A stretch of 64,000 nucleotides of DNA, taken from contig CAVRWA010000011.1 in the NCBI GenBank assembly GCA_963724805.1, positions 372,001 through 436,000 on the forward strand, in the 5' to 3' direction. Source of the stretch: CAVQZA01 sp963724805. GTDB taxonomy: Bacteria; Actinomycetota; Thermoleophilia; Gaiellales; Gaiellaceae. This document shows positions 1-7,004 of the stretch, piece by piece; the first letter of the stretch is position 1, and each line of letters begins with the position of its first letter. The notes beneath the pieces are model-generated. The model saw only the letters and a program-made list of their open reading frames with translations, was not told where the DNA came from and did not search any database. Made by a program: the position numbers and the translations under genes.

Positions 1-864
1 CGTGAGCGACCGGGTCGCGGTGTTGCCGGCAGTGTCCGCCACGCGGACGTCGAGCACGTACGTGCCGGCTCCGTGCCAACCGTGGACGAGCACGAAGCGG
101 TAGTCGCCCGTCGTCGACGCGTAGTTCTGGCTCGTCTTCGCGTCGTAGACAGTGTCGAACGAGCAGCGCGGAAGAATCGTGCGGAAGTCGACCGCCGCCG
201 ACCAGGCCGTCGTCGCCGCGCCCTTGCGATGCAGACGCCACTCGACGAGGGCGGGGGCCACCGGCTTGTCGTTCCAAGGCGCCGCGACCGCCATCGGCGT
301 CGTGTCGAACGCGTCGGCGACGAGGTCGAGACCGCCGCCGCGGTCGTGCCGGACGACGAGTGCACGCACGGCGGGAGCTGTCACGTCGCGGTACGGGGCG
401 AGCGCGGCAGGGCGCAGGGGGTTGACGTAGGTGGAGCCGTGGCGCTCGGCAAAGTGCACGTGCGCCCACGGCTTCTCGATGCGCCCAAGCACGGTCCGGT
501 ACGCGACTGCGTACCCGCTGCGCACGGCCGGAACGATGTGCCAGTACTCGTAGGTGACGCCGCCGCTCTCCACGAGCACGACCTCGCTCGGATGGAGCGG
601 ATGCAGCGAGATCCGACCGGACGTCACTGCGTAGACCGGCGTCCCGTTCGGCGCGGAGACGTCGACCCCGAAATGGAGGGTGCGCGACTGGCCGCCGTGC
701 CCGTCGGTGCCGATCCTCGGGTCGCCGAAGTAGGCGCGGACGGGGTGCTGCTGATGAAACGGCTTGACCGGCCAGCCATACGAGAGCGCCGGCCCGGAGG
801 TTGCGAGTGCGGTGGCGAACGTGGCGAAGAGGACGAGGAGCTTGTGTGTGGTGGCGGTGTTCAT
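1..864 (-). CDS. Secreted M23-family (LytM-like) metallopeptidase, 3' end outside the window
   Basis: Reading leftwards from an ATG at 862-864 the frame stays open to the window edge (288 codons), so the C-terminus is missing. An N-terminal hydrophobic stretch (about residues 8-27) looks like a Sec signal peptide. The M23 zinc-site signature is complete: HFGVD (His64, Asp68) and HVH (His135, His137), in a region that otherwise reads like a lysostaphin/LytM fold. M23 enzymes usually cut peptidoglycan cross-bridges outside the membrane; that role is inferred from the family. The part after about residue 150 looks like a beta-rich extension rather than more peptidase and is not identified. The gene is isolated, divergent from nothing obvious on its 5' side. 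Confidence 0.8.
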   Translation of the reverse strand, partial: MNTATTHKLLVLFATFATALATSGPALSYGWPVKPFHQQHPVRAYFGDPRIGTDGHGGQSRTLHFGVDVSAPNGTPVYAVTSGRISLHPLHPSEVVLVESGGVTYEYWHIVPAVRSGYAVAYRTVLGRIEKPWAHVHFAERHGSTYVNPLRPAALAPYRDVTAPAVRALVVRHDRGGGLDLVADAFDTTPMAVAAPWNDKPVAPALVEWRLHRKGAATTAWSAAVDFRTILPRCSFDTVYDAKTSQNYASTTGDYRFVLVHGWHGAGTYVLDVRVADTAGNTATRSLT

Positions 865-1070
865 GCCGCCACCGTCTCGCTGAGCTCAAACCGCCTGGCA
901 ACGCCCCGCTAACGGCGCCCTAACGTGGCTCGGGCTGCAATACCGTCGGGTCGAGCACCCCTAGTTACCGCGCCGGAGGTTGTCCTTCCGCGACTGGCGC
1001 AAACACTGGCGCACACCGGCGCCAGCGACCCGGAAACCCGCTGATTTGCAGGACGTTCCCGCCAACTGCT

Positions 1071-1118
1071 CGCGGCTTCCTAAACCGCGTGCACAGGTTC
1101 AAATTCCTGTCGGGGGCA
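1071..1118 (+). other. tRNA 3'-half-like fragment, possible attachment-site remnant
   Basis: The sequence has an anticodon-arm-like hairpin (GCGG...CCGC around a TTCCTAA loop, which would read CCT, Arg) followed by a T-arm-like stem ACAGG/CCTGT around TTCAAATT and an acceptor-like GGGGGCA end. The T loop has 8 rather than 7 nt and I find no matching 5' half (TGCCCCC, D arm) within the preceding 80 nt, so this is not an intact tRNA. Duplicated 3' tRNA halves typically mark the far end of an integrated element, but no integrase is in the window. A degenerate tRNA is the alternative. Confidence 0.4.
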
Positions 1119-1160
1119 TCCACGAAGTCCCTGCTCAGAGCTACTTATTAGGCGCTCTAG

Positions 1161-1183
1161 AAAGCCCCGGAAACGGGGCTTTT
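1161..1183 (+). terminator. Rho-independent terminator after the tRNA-like fragment
   Basis: AAAGCCCCG, loop GAAA, CGGGGCTTTT: a perfect 9-bp stem with a GNRA-type loop and a short T run. It would stop rightward transcription of the tRNA-like sequence. Confidence 0.75.
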
Positions 1184-1213
1184 CGTCGGCCGAGTGGGCG
1201 GAGCCGGGAGGAA

Positions 1214-1241
1214 GGAGGGCCCGCCGGGTGGCGGGCCCTCC
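1214..1241. terminator. Strong 12-bp GC hairpin downstream of the cupin gene
   Basis: GGAGGGCCCGCC, loop GGGT, GGCGGGCCCTCC is a perfect 12-bp inverted repeat. It lies 60 bp past the stop of the leftward cupin gene. There is no clear T run on either side, so termination by this hairpin is inferred. Confidence 0.5.
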
Positions 1242-1301
1242 GATGATGCTCGTCCAGCGGATCGCCAGGGGCCGACCCCGGCCATTTCTTACCGGGATCG
1301 C

Positions 1302-1598
1302 CTACTTCGGCTCGAACATGAGCGCGCGGATGGTGGTATCCCCGACGTTGTCGGTCGCGTGCTCCGTTGCTTCCATCCAGAAGACCGCGCCTGGAGATAC
1401 GTCGAATTCGGCCCTTTCGCCCGATTCGTCCGTGAACGCGTACTTGCCGGCGGCGAGGATGTAGACGAGGTTGTCGGGATGTGAGTGCATCTCGGTGCTG
1501 GATCCCGGCTCCATGCTCACTTCCAGCAGCCGCACCCGCTCGTTCTCGAACAACACTCTGTAGGCGTGCGGTGCAACCGTCGCTGCGTGTTCGGCCAT
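1302..1598 (-). CDS. Small cupin-domain protein
   Basis: A 98-residue single-domain cupin. The first cupin motif is seen around MHSHPDN (His38, His40) and the second ends at WMEATEH (His80), so three metal-ligand histidines are present. Single-domain cupins of this size bind a metal or small ligand and include stress proteins and small enzymes; the substrate cannot be told from sequence. A strong ribosome site (AGGAGGGGG) lies about 7 nt before the ATG, which fixes the start. The gene stands alone between the tRNA-like remnant and the IS481 relic. Confidence 0.8.
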   Translation of the reverse strand: MAEHAATVAPHAYRVLFENERVRLLEVSMEPGSSTEMHSHPDNLVYILAAGKYAFTDESGERAEFDVSPGAVFWMEATEHATDNVGDTTIRALMFEPK

Positions 1599-1969
1599 GA
1601 CGGCCCCCTCCTGTTCGACGCTGTTCTGCCCCGGCTGGAACAGAGCTACTGCCGTAGCAGGCAGAGAGAGCTTGGCGTCACAGAAGCCACAACACGTGCG
1701 GCTGCCCGAGAGCGTGCGCGAACTCGACCCGCTGCGCAGACGACTCTAGGAGGTTCGCGCCAGAGCCGTCAAACGCAGCTACCGCCACCCCGGTGAGTGC
1801 GCGGGCCTCGTCGTCTTGGAAGCACAGCCGAGCCGGAGTGCGCGCTTGCGGCCGGGCTTGGCGTCTGAGTTCTGACATTGGGAGGACGTGGTAGGTCTTA
1901 GCGACAGCGCGGTGTGGGGCGCTGTGCTTTGGGCTACGCTCGTTGACGCCATCGAAAGGAGCGAGTCGC
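1599..1969. other. Gap left of the transposase, contains direct-repeat copy 1
   Basis: The 371-bp gap between the cupin start and the transposase start has no plausible gene. Positions 1735-1856 are the first copy of the 122-bp direct repeat. Positions 1902-1917 (CGACAG...GGTGTGG) roughly mirror 2933-2945 (CCACACCTGTCGG) and could be the worn left terminal repeat of the IS. Confidence 0.4.
1735..1856 (+). repeat. 122-bp direct repeat, copy 1
   Basis: Identical base for base to 2968-3089. The two copies are 1233 bp apart and bracket the IS481 relic. They are far too long for a target-site duplication, so they reflect either a duplication of flanking DNA or part of a larger repeated unit. Confidence 0.9.
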
Positions 1970-2945
1970 ATGTCGCAGGATGACGTGTTGTTCGGCTACG
2001 GCTGCAGCTGGTAGATCTGGCCGGGCGGGTGGGGTCACGGCTGCTTGCCGAACGTTCGGCGTGCACCGCTCGACCTACTACGTCTGGAAGCGGAGGATCG
2101 AGCGTGAGGGATTGGGTGCGTTGCGTCCGCGTGAGCGGCGTCGGCGCGGATGCCGAATCAGCTCTCGCGCTGGTTGAGCAGCGGATCGTGCCTTCGCGTT
2201 GGGCCATCCCGGTCTGGGTCCTCGCCGGATCGCGGCCGAGCTCGCGCGCCCGCGCTGGGGGGCTGCGGTCTCGGCGAACGGTGTCTGGCGCTGCCTGCGC
2301 CGGCACGGGCTCAACACGCGCGCGAAGCGGCTCTCGCTCGTCGCCGGCTACGCGGCACCCTACGAACCGCCCCGGCCCGCGCCGGTCGAACAGCACGTCG
2401 AGGCGGAGCGGCCGGGCGAGTTGGTAGGCTTCGACTGCTTCTTCGTAGGTCGCCTACACAACATGAAGCAGACGGTCTGGCAGCTGACCGCGATCGACGT
2501 CTGCTCCTCGTTTGCCTGGGCCGAGCTCGTAGCTGCAAGAGCGGCCAGCCGAGCGCGGCACAGACCTCGAAGCTCGCAAGAGGCGTGGCGGCCGAACTGC
2601 AGGCGCGGCTGGCGGCTCGAGCGGGCGCTGACGACAACGGCAGCGAGTTTCGCGGCAGCTTCGAACAGACGCTGAGCAGCTCGGCGCCGCACGACACGCA
2701 TCCGCGCGGCGCCGCAGATAACGGCGCAGTCGAGTCGCTCACAAGACGATCCTCGACGAGTGCTGGCGCCCGCATTCGCCGCTACCTCCAAGTGCGCTTC
2801 CAGGGCTGCGCCGAGACCTCACCGACTACCTGCGCTACTACAACCTCGAACGCACCCACACCGGCCGCCTCACCCGCGGCCGCATCCCCGCAGACATCGT
2901 CTACGGTGCCCGTAAGATGGAAACGAGATGAGCCACACCTGTCGG
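1902..2945 (+). mobile_element. IS481-type insertion sequence, degenerate
   Basis: The element is recognised from its transposase remains (1970-2931). Proposed ends rest on an imperfect inverted match between 1902-1917 and 2933-2945 and are uncertain by tens of bases. No clean target-site duplication is visible. It is immobile unless complemented, because the transposase reading frame is broken. Confidence 0.55.
1970..2931 (+). pseudogene. IS481-family DDE transposase, multiply frameshifted
   Basis: The start is an ATG with a good ribosome site (AAAGGAGCG). Across three frames the pieces line up as an IS481 transposase: an N-terminal helix-turn-helix (CRTFGVHRSTYYVWKRR), a linker (GHPGLGPRRIAAEL), the first catalytic Asp in GFDCFFVG, the second in DNGSEFRGSF, the Glu region in DNGAVESL, and the C-terminal DYLRYYNLERTHTG. 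At least five frame changes separate them, mostly apparent single-base losses in G or C runs. No single frame could give an active protein. The indel-dominated decay could also reflect consensus errors in a repeated sequence. Confidence 0.85.
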
Positions 2946-3277
2946 CACATCTCGGAGGCTGTCCACTCGCAGACGACTCTAGGAGGTTCGCGCCAGAGCC
3001 GTCAAACGCAGCTACCGCCACCCCGGTGAGTGCGCGGGCCTCGTCGTCTTGGAAGCACAGCCGAGCCGGAGTGCGCGCTTGCGGCCGGGTCCGAAGCGGA
3101 CACTAGGCACGCTCCGGGCGGCGGCATACGCTTTCGTCCGTCGCTCTCTCCCTGTCCGCCAGCCAGGCCCCATGGTTCGCTCGAGCCCTACGCCGAAGGA
3201 ACAGTCGACCCACTGGAGAATGAGAGCGCGCCCTTCCAGCAAGCCGAACAAAGTCGGCGCATAAACAGGAGTGGACC
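2932..3277. other. Gap right of the transposase, contains direct-repeat copy 2
   Basis: The 346-bp stretch between the transposase end and the small peptide gene includes repeat copy 2 (2968-3089). From 3090 to 3277 I see no gene; this part presumably carries the promoter of the 41-residue peptide. Confidence 0.4.
2968..3089 (+). repeat. 122-bp direct repeat, copy 2
   Basis: Identical to 1735-1856. It begins 36 bp after the transposase stop codon. Confidence 0.9.
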
Positions 3278-3403
3278 ATGAACCGAGACAAGAGCAGCGC
3301 ACTGTGGGGCAAGGCCACCGGGCGCCTTGCTGTTCTGCTTCTCCTCGCTGCGACGCTTGCCGTGGCGAGTGGAGCGTCCTGGGCCGAGTGGCACCTGACT
3401 TGA
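3278..3403 (+). CDS. 41-residue peptide with a signal/anchor segment
   Basis: ATG at 3278 preceded by CAGGAGTGG. The peptide has a basic N-terminus (MNRDK...GKATGR), a single hydrophobic stretch of about 16 residues (LAVLLLLAATLAVASG) and a short tryptophan-containing tail (ASWAEWHLT). It could be a single-pass membrane peptide or a signal peptide with a tiny exported remainder. No family is recognised. It ends 17 bp before the convergent Gfo/Idh stop. It may be a remnant left by the IS-linked rearrangement. Confidence 0.45.
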   Translation: MNRDKSSALWGKATGRLAVLLLLAATLAVASGASWAEWHLT

Positions 3404-3420
3404 CGGCGGCCGGCAACCGT

Positions 3421-4536
3421 TCAGAACGTCGTCTGCAGCTCCTGAGCCCGACCGGTCTCTGACGAGCGGTAGGCGGCCTCGATGATCTCGATCACGTGCC
3501 GCGCGTGCTCGGCCGTGACGATCGACGGGGTGCCGTCGACGATCCAGTCGACGAGCTGCATGAGGTCCTCGAACACGTGCTGCTCAGGGATCTCCCGGTG
3601 CTCGCCTACGACGTGCGGCAGGAGCAGCTGGCCCCCACTGTTCGCGTCGAGGTCGCAACCCGGGTAGTCGAGCGGCTCGCCGTTCAGCGTGAGGCCCGCG
3701 ATCGTTCCCTCGGTCCCGAAGTACGTGCCGCTGAAGACCGGCCCGGTAGCGACGCTTCCCGCAGCCGTTCCGTACACGACGGCGAAGAGGCTGTCGCCGA
3801 AGTCCAGCAACATCACCGTGTTGTCGTCGACCTCGCTCGGAATGAGCTGCCCCGCGAACTCACGCTCGCGGACGCGCACGCCCGAGAGCGCGGTGACGCG
3901 CCGCGCCGGTCCGAGGATTCCCGTCAGGCCGTGCAGCGCGTAGACCGTCATGTCGTAGAGCGGCCCGCCGCCCGGACGGCGGAAGTACCAGCTCGGGTCG
4001 ATCGCCGGCCCGCCGCCCGTCTCGGCGCGCTCGGGCTCGTCCTCGTGGTAGCGGCCGAAAGCGGCGCCGCAGATCGCCCAGCAGACCGTCCCGAGCGCGC
4101 CGCCGGCGATGAGGCGCCGAATCTCCCGGTTGTGGGGCCGCAGCATCTCGCCGGGCGAGGCGACGACCCGCAGGTCGCGCTCGCCGGCAAGCTCGATCAG
4201 CTCGGTCGCCTCGTCGGCGCGGACCGACATCGTCTTGTTGAAGTGGATGTGCTTGCCGGCGAGGAGCGCCTGCCGACCCTGCTCGAAGTGGAGCCCGATC
4301 GGCGAGGCGATGCTGACCGCGTCCACCTCGCCGTCGGCGAGCAGCTCTTCGATGGAGAGAAACGCCTGTGGGACGTCGAAGACCCTCGCCGCCCGCTCGG
4401 CTCTGCCGGCCACCGGGTCGCACACGGCGGTCACCCGCACGCGGTCGTGGACGTCGGTCTGCGCCAGGTGGGGCAGGATGCCGCGGAGCGCGATCGTTCC
4501 GGCTCCGACGACTCCCAGACGCACCGGTCCTGGCAC
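3421..4536 (-). CDS. Gfo/Idh/MocA-family NAD(P)-dependent oxidoreductase
   Basis: A 371-residue cytosolic dehydrogenase. The N-terminal Rossmann fold begins GVVGAGTIA (GxGxxA, residues 8-16). The family EKP motif appears as FNKTM with Lys101 kept but Glu and Pro replaced. The C-terminal Gfo/Idh domain contains DMTVYALHGL, matching the usual D-x3-H active-site segment. Members oxidise or reduce sugars, inositols or related polyols; the substrate is not evident. The gene is monocistronic and convergent with the 41-residue peptide. The first ATG, at 4536, overlaps no other gene. Confidence 0.8.
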   Translation of the reverse strand: MPGPVRLGVVGAGTIALRGILPHLAQTDVHDRVRVTAVCDPVAGRAERAARVFDVPQAFLSIEELLADGEVDAVSIASPIGLHFEQGRQALLAGKHIHFNKTMSVRADEATELIELAGERDLRVVASPGEMLRPHNREIRRLIAGGALGTVCWAICGAAFGRYHEDEPERAETGGGPAIDPSWYFRRPGGGPLYDMTVYALHGLTGILGPARRVTALSGVRVREREFAGQLIPSEVDDNTVMLLDFGDSLFAVVYGTAAGSVATGPVFSGTYFGTEGTIAGLTLNGEPLDYPGCDLDANSGGQLLLPHVVGEHREIPEQHVFEDLMQLVDWIVDGTPSIVTAEHARHVIEIIEAAYRSSETGRAQELQTTF

Positions 4537-4620
4537 TGGGGCGCGATCCTAGCCGAGGAAGATCCGTCCGCACCCCCGCGTCCTAAGGACCTCAGCAATC
4601 GAGGCTCGAGGGGGACGACG

Positions 4621-5163
4621 ATGAACAAGCAGAAGACCATGACCGCACTGGTGGCGGCTCTGGCCGTGGCAGCGTCGCTGGCGGTGTCCGCGGCGACGGC
4701 ACTCGCCGGCCCGACCTACGGGCCCGACATGTGTCTCGGCTGCATGCCGCCGGCAGGGGCAACCCCGGTTCGGGGCGACACCCTGAACGCCCCGCTTCGG
4801 CGTAACCAGGTGCGCGTGACCCTCGGAACGTACGCTCCGAGACCGGCGACCTGTGTTGGCGCGGTCTGTGCGATCGCGTCCGACTACGACGCCCGGTACG
4901 TCGTGCGCGCCGATCAGATCAACGTCGGACATGCGGCCGTGGTGCTGTTCCGCCGGTCGGACGAAACGCCGATCTGGTCGACGTCGGTCCAGGTCACGCC
5001 GTACGGGACCAGGCCGGGCGGCTGGGTCTCCGTCCGGACCGGGATCCTGAACTGCGTCGGCGGCGCGAACACCGCTCCGAACGCCTACTTCCGTGTGAAG
5101 GACGGCGTCTCCGGGCGCTGGTCGATTCCGCAGTACGTCACGACCGGCTGCGCTCCTCTCTGA
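4621..5163 (+). CDS. Secreted Cys-containing protein of unknown function
   Basis: A 180-residue product with a textbook signal peptide (MNKQKTMTALVAALAV... ending near ATALAG). The mature part has six cysteines (DMCLGCMPP, PATCVGAVC, LNCVGG, TGCAPL), suggesting three disulphides outside the cell, and looks beta-rich. I do not recognise a family. The ATG at 4621 has a GAGGGGGA ribosome site. It is divergent from the Gfo/Idh gene with an 84-bp gap that should hold both promoters. Confidence 0.7.
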   Translation: MNKQKTMTALVAALAVAASLAVSAATALAGPTYGPDMCLGCMPPAGATPVRGDTLNAPLRRNQVRVTLGTYAPRPATCVGAVCAIASDYDARYVVRADQINVGHAAVVLFRRSDETPIWSTSVQVTPYGTRPGGWVSVRTGILNCVGGANTAPNAYFRVKDGVSGRWSIPQYVTTGCAPL

Positions 5164-5230
5164 GGCGCCGGCCGAGACGGGTGCTCGCGCCGTTCGTTTC
5201 AGAGGACGGCGCGAGCAGCCTTCACGGATT

Positions 5231-5485
5231 TCACGGCGAGTCGGCGGCGCGCCGGTCTTCGCCCGAGCGGCGCTCCTCGCCGGAGCGGCGCTCCGCGTCA
5301 GGAGGGGTGCCGTCCAGCGTCCGGCGGTCGATCCCCGAGCGCCGTTCCTTGCGCACGCGGCGGTCCACGGCCGCCTGCTCGGCCTTGCTCCGCCGCAGGC
5401 CGAGGTGCCGCGCCGCGAGCGCCACGCCGACGCCGGCGGCGATCAGCCACGTGACCGGGCGCGCATGAAAGCGAAGCCGCCTCAC
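5231..5485 (-). CDS. Small membrane-anchored protein with ERRSGxDRR repeats
   Basis: An 84-residue product from a GTG start at 5483-5485. Residues about 10-26 form one membrane segment (VTWLIAAGVGVALAARH). The tail is highly charged and repeats a motif: RKERRSGIDRR, AERRSGEERRSGEDRR. This RRSG-x-DRR pattern recurs in many bacterial proteins as a short linker motif of unknown role. DNA copies of the repeat (GAGCGGCGCTCCTC) are visible near 5270-5295. No function can be assigned. It is convergent with the secreted protein gene. Confidence 0.5.
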   Translation of the reverse strand: MRRLRFHARPVTWLIAAGVGVALAARHLGLRRSKAEQAAVDRRVRKERRSGIDRRTLDGTPPDAERRSGEERRSGEDRRAADSP

Positions 5486-5568
5486 AGAGTGACTGTCTGC
5501 CCGCCGCCGAGTCTTGTCAAGCTCGTAAACACGTCGTAGCCTTGCGGCGACCCGACCAAGGAGGATGC

Positions 5569-5850
5569 ATGTTTGCGCGAGTAGCGACGTTCGAAGGCGG
5601 CAACGCGGGCGAGCTCGACGGCACCATCGAGCAGATGAGGGCGGGTGGACGGCCCGACGGCGTGCCCGCAACCGAGTTCCTCCTGCTCGTCGATCGCGAC
5701 AGCGGCAAGACACTCGCCGTCACGCTGTTCGAGACGGAGGACGACCTGAGAGAGGGGAGCGCCACGCTGGATACGATGAGCCCGCCCACCGGAGGCCTGG
5801 GGCGGCGCACGTCCGTCGAGACGTTCGAGGTGCCGCTCCAGATGAGCTAG
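5569..5850 (+). CDS. Small protein, probable dimeric alpha-beta barrel (ABM-like)
   Basis: A 93-residue product with a strong AAGGAGG ribosome site 5 nt before ATG 5569. The pattern MFARVATFEG, a central variable loop, then EFLLLVDRDSGKTLAVTLFETEDDL resembles the antibiotic-biosynthesis-monooxygenase/Dabb group of small ferredoxin-like proteins, where the phrase about a GK-containing beta strand followed by E-x-DL is common. Substrate unknown. The stop overlaps the stop of the convergent hypothetical gene by 4 nt. Confidence 0.65.
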   Translation: MFARVATFEGGNAGELDGTIEQMRAGGRPDGVPATEFLLLVDRDSGKTLAVTLFETEDDLREGSATLDTMSPPTGGLGRRTSVETFEVPLQMS

Positions 5851-6182
5851 AGCTGGTCCTGCGCGAGCTCCTCGGCGAGGAGCCCGCACGCGTACAGGCG
5901 CCACGCGAGGTCCGGCTCCGCGAGGAGCGGCTCGGCGCCGGGCGCCTCGCCGGCGAGCGAGCGGAGCCCCGCGAGCAGCGCTTCGCGGCGCTCCGGCTCG
6001 TCGAGCTCGTCGGCGAGCGCGGTCACCGCGCGGCCGTCCAGCTCGAGCCCGCGGTGCGGATCGCCGCCCGAGGCGAGGAGCAGCAACGCGCGCCGGAGCG
6101 CGCCGCGGAGCTCGTCCTCGTCCAGCGGCACCTCGCGGCCCGCGAGCAGCGCGAGCGCGACGAGCTCCTCAGCGTCCGCCAC
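5847..6182 (-). CDS. Conserved-looking hypothetical protein, third gene of a coupled operon
   Basis: A 111-residue, Leu/Ala/Glu-rich, probably all-helical protein read from a GTG at 6180-6182. No motif or membrane segment is seen. It overlaps the zinc-ribbon gene upstream by 14 nt, so it is the last cistron of a three-gene leftward set (membrane protein, zinc ribbon, this protein). Function unknown; the real gene call rests on frame length, codon bias and overlap. Confidence 0.55.
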   Translation of the reverse strand: MADAEELVALALLAGREVPLDEDELRGALRRALLLLASGGDPHRGLELDGRAVTALADELDEPERREALLAGLRSLAGEAPGAEPLLAEPDLAWRLYACGLLAEELAQDQL

Positions 6183-6318
6183 AGTGCTCAGCCGTCGCGC
6201 CCTCGCAGCAGCCGATCTTGAACCGGCACCGCGGGCACTGCCAGGTCTGGTGGCGCCACTCCATCGGCGCGCTGCAGCGCAGGCAGCGCTCGACGGTCGG
6301 CTCCGGTTTCTTCGTCAC
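6169..6318 (-). CDS. 49-residue zinc-ribbon protein
   Basis: GTG start at 6316-6318 overlaps the upstream stop as GTGA, indicating translational coupling. The sequence has two CxxC knuckles, CLRC and CPRC, fifteen residues apart, followed by another cysteine pair (GCCEG) and a last Cys near the end (AEHCGG). This is a minimal zinc ribbon that could bind nucleic acid or a protein partner. It is too short to place in a family. Position inside the operon suggests a role linked to the membrane protein. Confidence 0.6.
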   Translation of the reverse strand: MTKKPEPTVERCLRCSAPMEWRHQTWQCPRCRFKIGCCEGATAEHCGGR

Positions 6319-6995
6319 GAGAGGATGTTCACCGCCCGCGCCGCGCAGAGGAGGATGGTCATCGCCGAGGCGGTCGACTCGAGCAGCATCAGCAGCTTGG
6401 CTCTCCGCGTCAGCGGCATGGCGTCGGTGGGGCTGAACGCGATCGAGTTCGTGAAAGAGACGTAGAGGTAGTCGATCAGATGCGTGCGCCAGTTGGGCTC
6501 GGCGAGCTCCGGGTTCTCGTCCTGGGGGAACTGGAAGTCGCGCCGGGGCGGATCCAGCTGGACTCTCCGGACGGGGCCACCCCGGTCGACGGCCCAGTAC
6601 CAGAGCCCGAAGATCAGCACGTTGGTGGTCCAGATCGTGATCGCCTTGAACAGGAGCTCGGCGCCGCTCTTCTCGTTGCCGGTCACGAGTGACCCGATCA
6701 GGGCGCCGAGCGCGAGCGCGTTCTCGACGCTGATGATCGCGAACAGCGTCAGTGAGACGTTTCTGCGCAGGCCCCGCTGGACGAGGGCGTGGTGGGGCCG
6801 GCTCCACGCGAGCGCGACGAACAGGACGAGCTCGGGAACGATCGCGGCCAGCCAGGCCCACCAGGGAAGCCACCAGAGCGTCCATCCGTTCTTCTCGCTG
6901 ACCATCGCGAGGCTGAGCTGGAGCACGATCACGATCGCGGCCGCAGGCGCCGCCTCCCAGCGTGACTCGACCTCTTCCTCGTGGAGGCTACTCAC
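6315..6995 (-). CDS. Multipass membrane protein, DUF1345/ion-channel-like C-terminus
   Basis: A 226-residue inner-membrane protein with about five hydrophobic segments (near residues 18-34, 45-63, 78-102, 115-133 and 195-222). The C-terminal part, YLYVSFTNSIAFSPTDAMPLT then a closing helix, resembles the pore-helix and filter region of two-helix potassium-channel-like domains and the end of DUF1345-type proteins. That resemblance is from memory and unproved. It is the first gene of the operon with the zinc ribbon and the hypothetical protein. Transport or sensing role is inference. Confidence 0.6.
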   Translation of the reverse strand: MSSLHEEEVESRWEAAPAAAIVIVLQLSLAMVSEKNGWTLWWLPWWAWLAAIVPELVLFVALAWSRPHHALVQRGLRRNVSLTLFAIISVENALALGALIGSLVTGNEKSGAELLFKAITIWTTNVLIFGLWYWAVDRGGPVRRVQLDPPRRDFQFPQDENPELAEPNWRTHLIDYLYVSFTNSIAFSPTDAMPLTRRAKLLMLLESTASAMTILLCAARAVNILS

Positions 6996-7004
6996 ACCTC
7001 CGAT

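Larger units (their letters stand above)
865..1301. other. Gap with tRNA-like fragment and hairpins, no protein gene seen
   Basis: This 437-bp gap between the M23 peptidase and the cupin gene holds no convincing coding frame. It contains a tRNA-3'-half-like sequence and two strong hairpins, listed separately. The remainder (about 900-1060) is GC-rich and unassigned; the upstream promoter of the M23 gene should lie just right of 864 but I cannot point to boxes with confidence. Confidence 0.5.

Noticed and set aside
1071..1118. Complete tRNA-Arg gene
   Set aside because: No 5' acceptor strand or D arm can be paired, and the T loop has one extra base.
1678..1971. 97-residue minus-strand frame over direct-repeat copy 1
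   Set aside because: Its C-terminal part is repeated only because the DNA repeat is; no homology or ribosome site.
3496..4540. Long plus-strand frame through the Gfo/Idh gene
   Set aside because: Arg/Val-rich antisense shadow of the real minus-strand gene; joined in one frame to the true secreted protein gene that begins at 4621.
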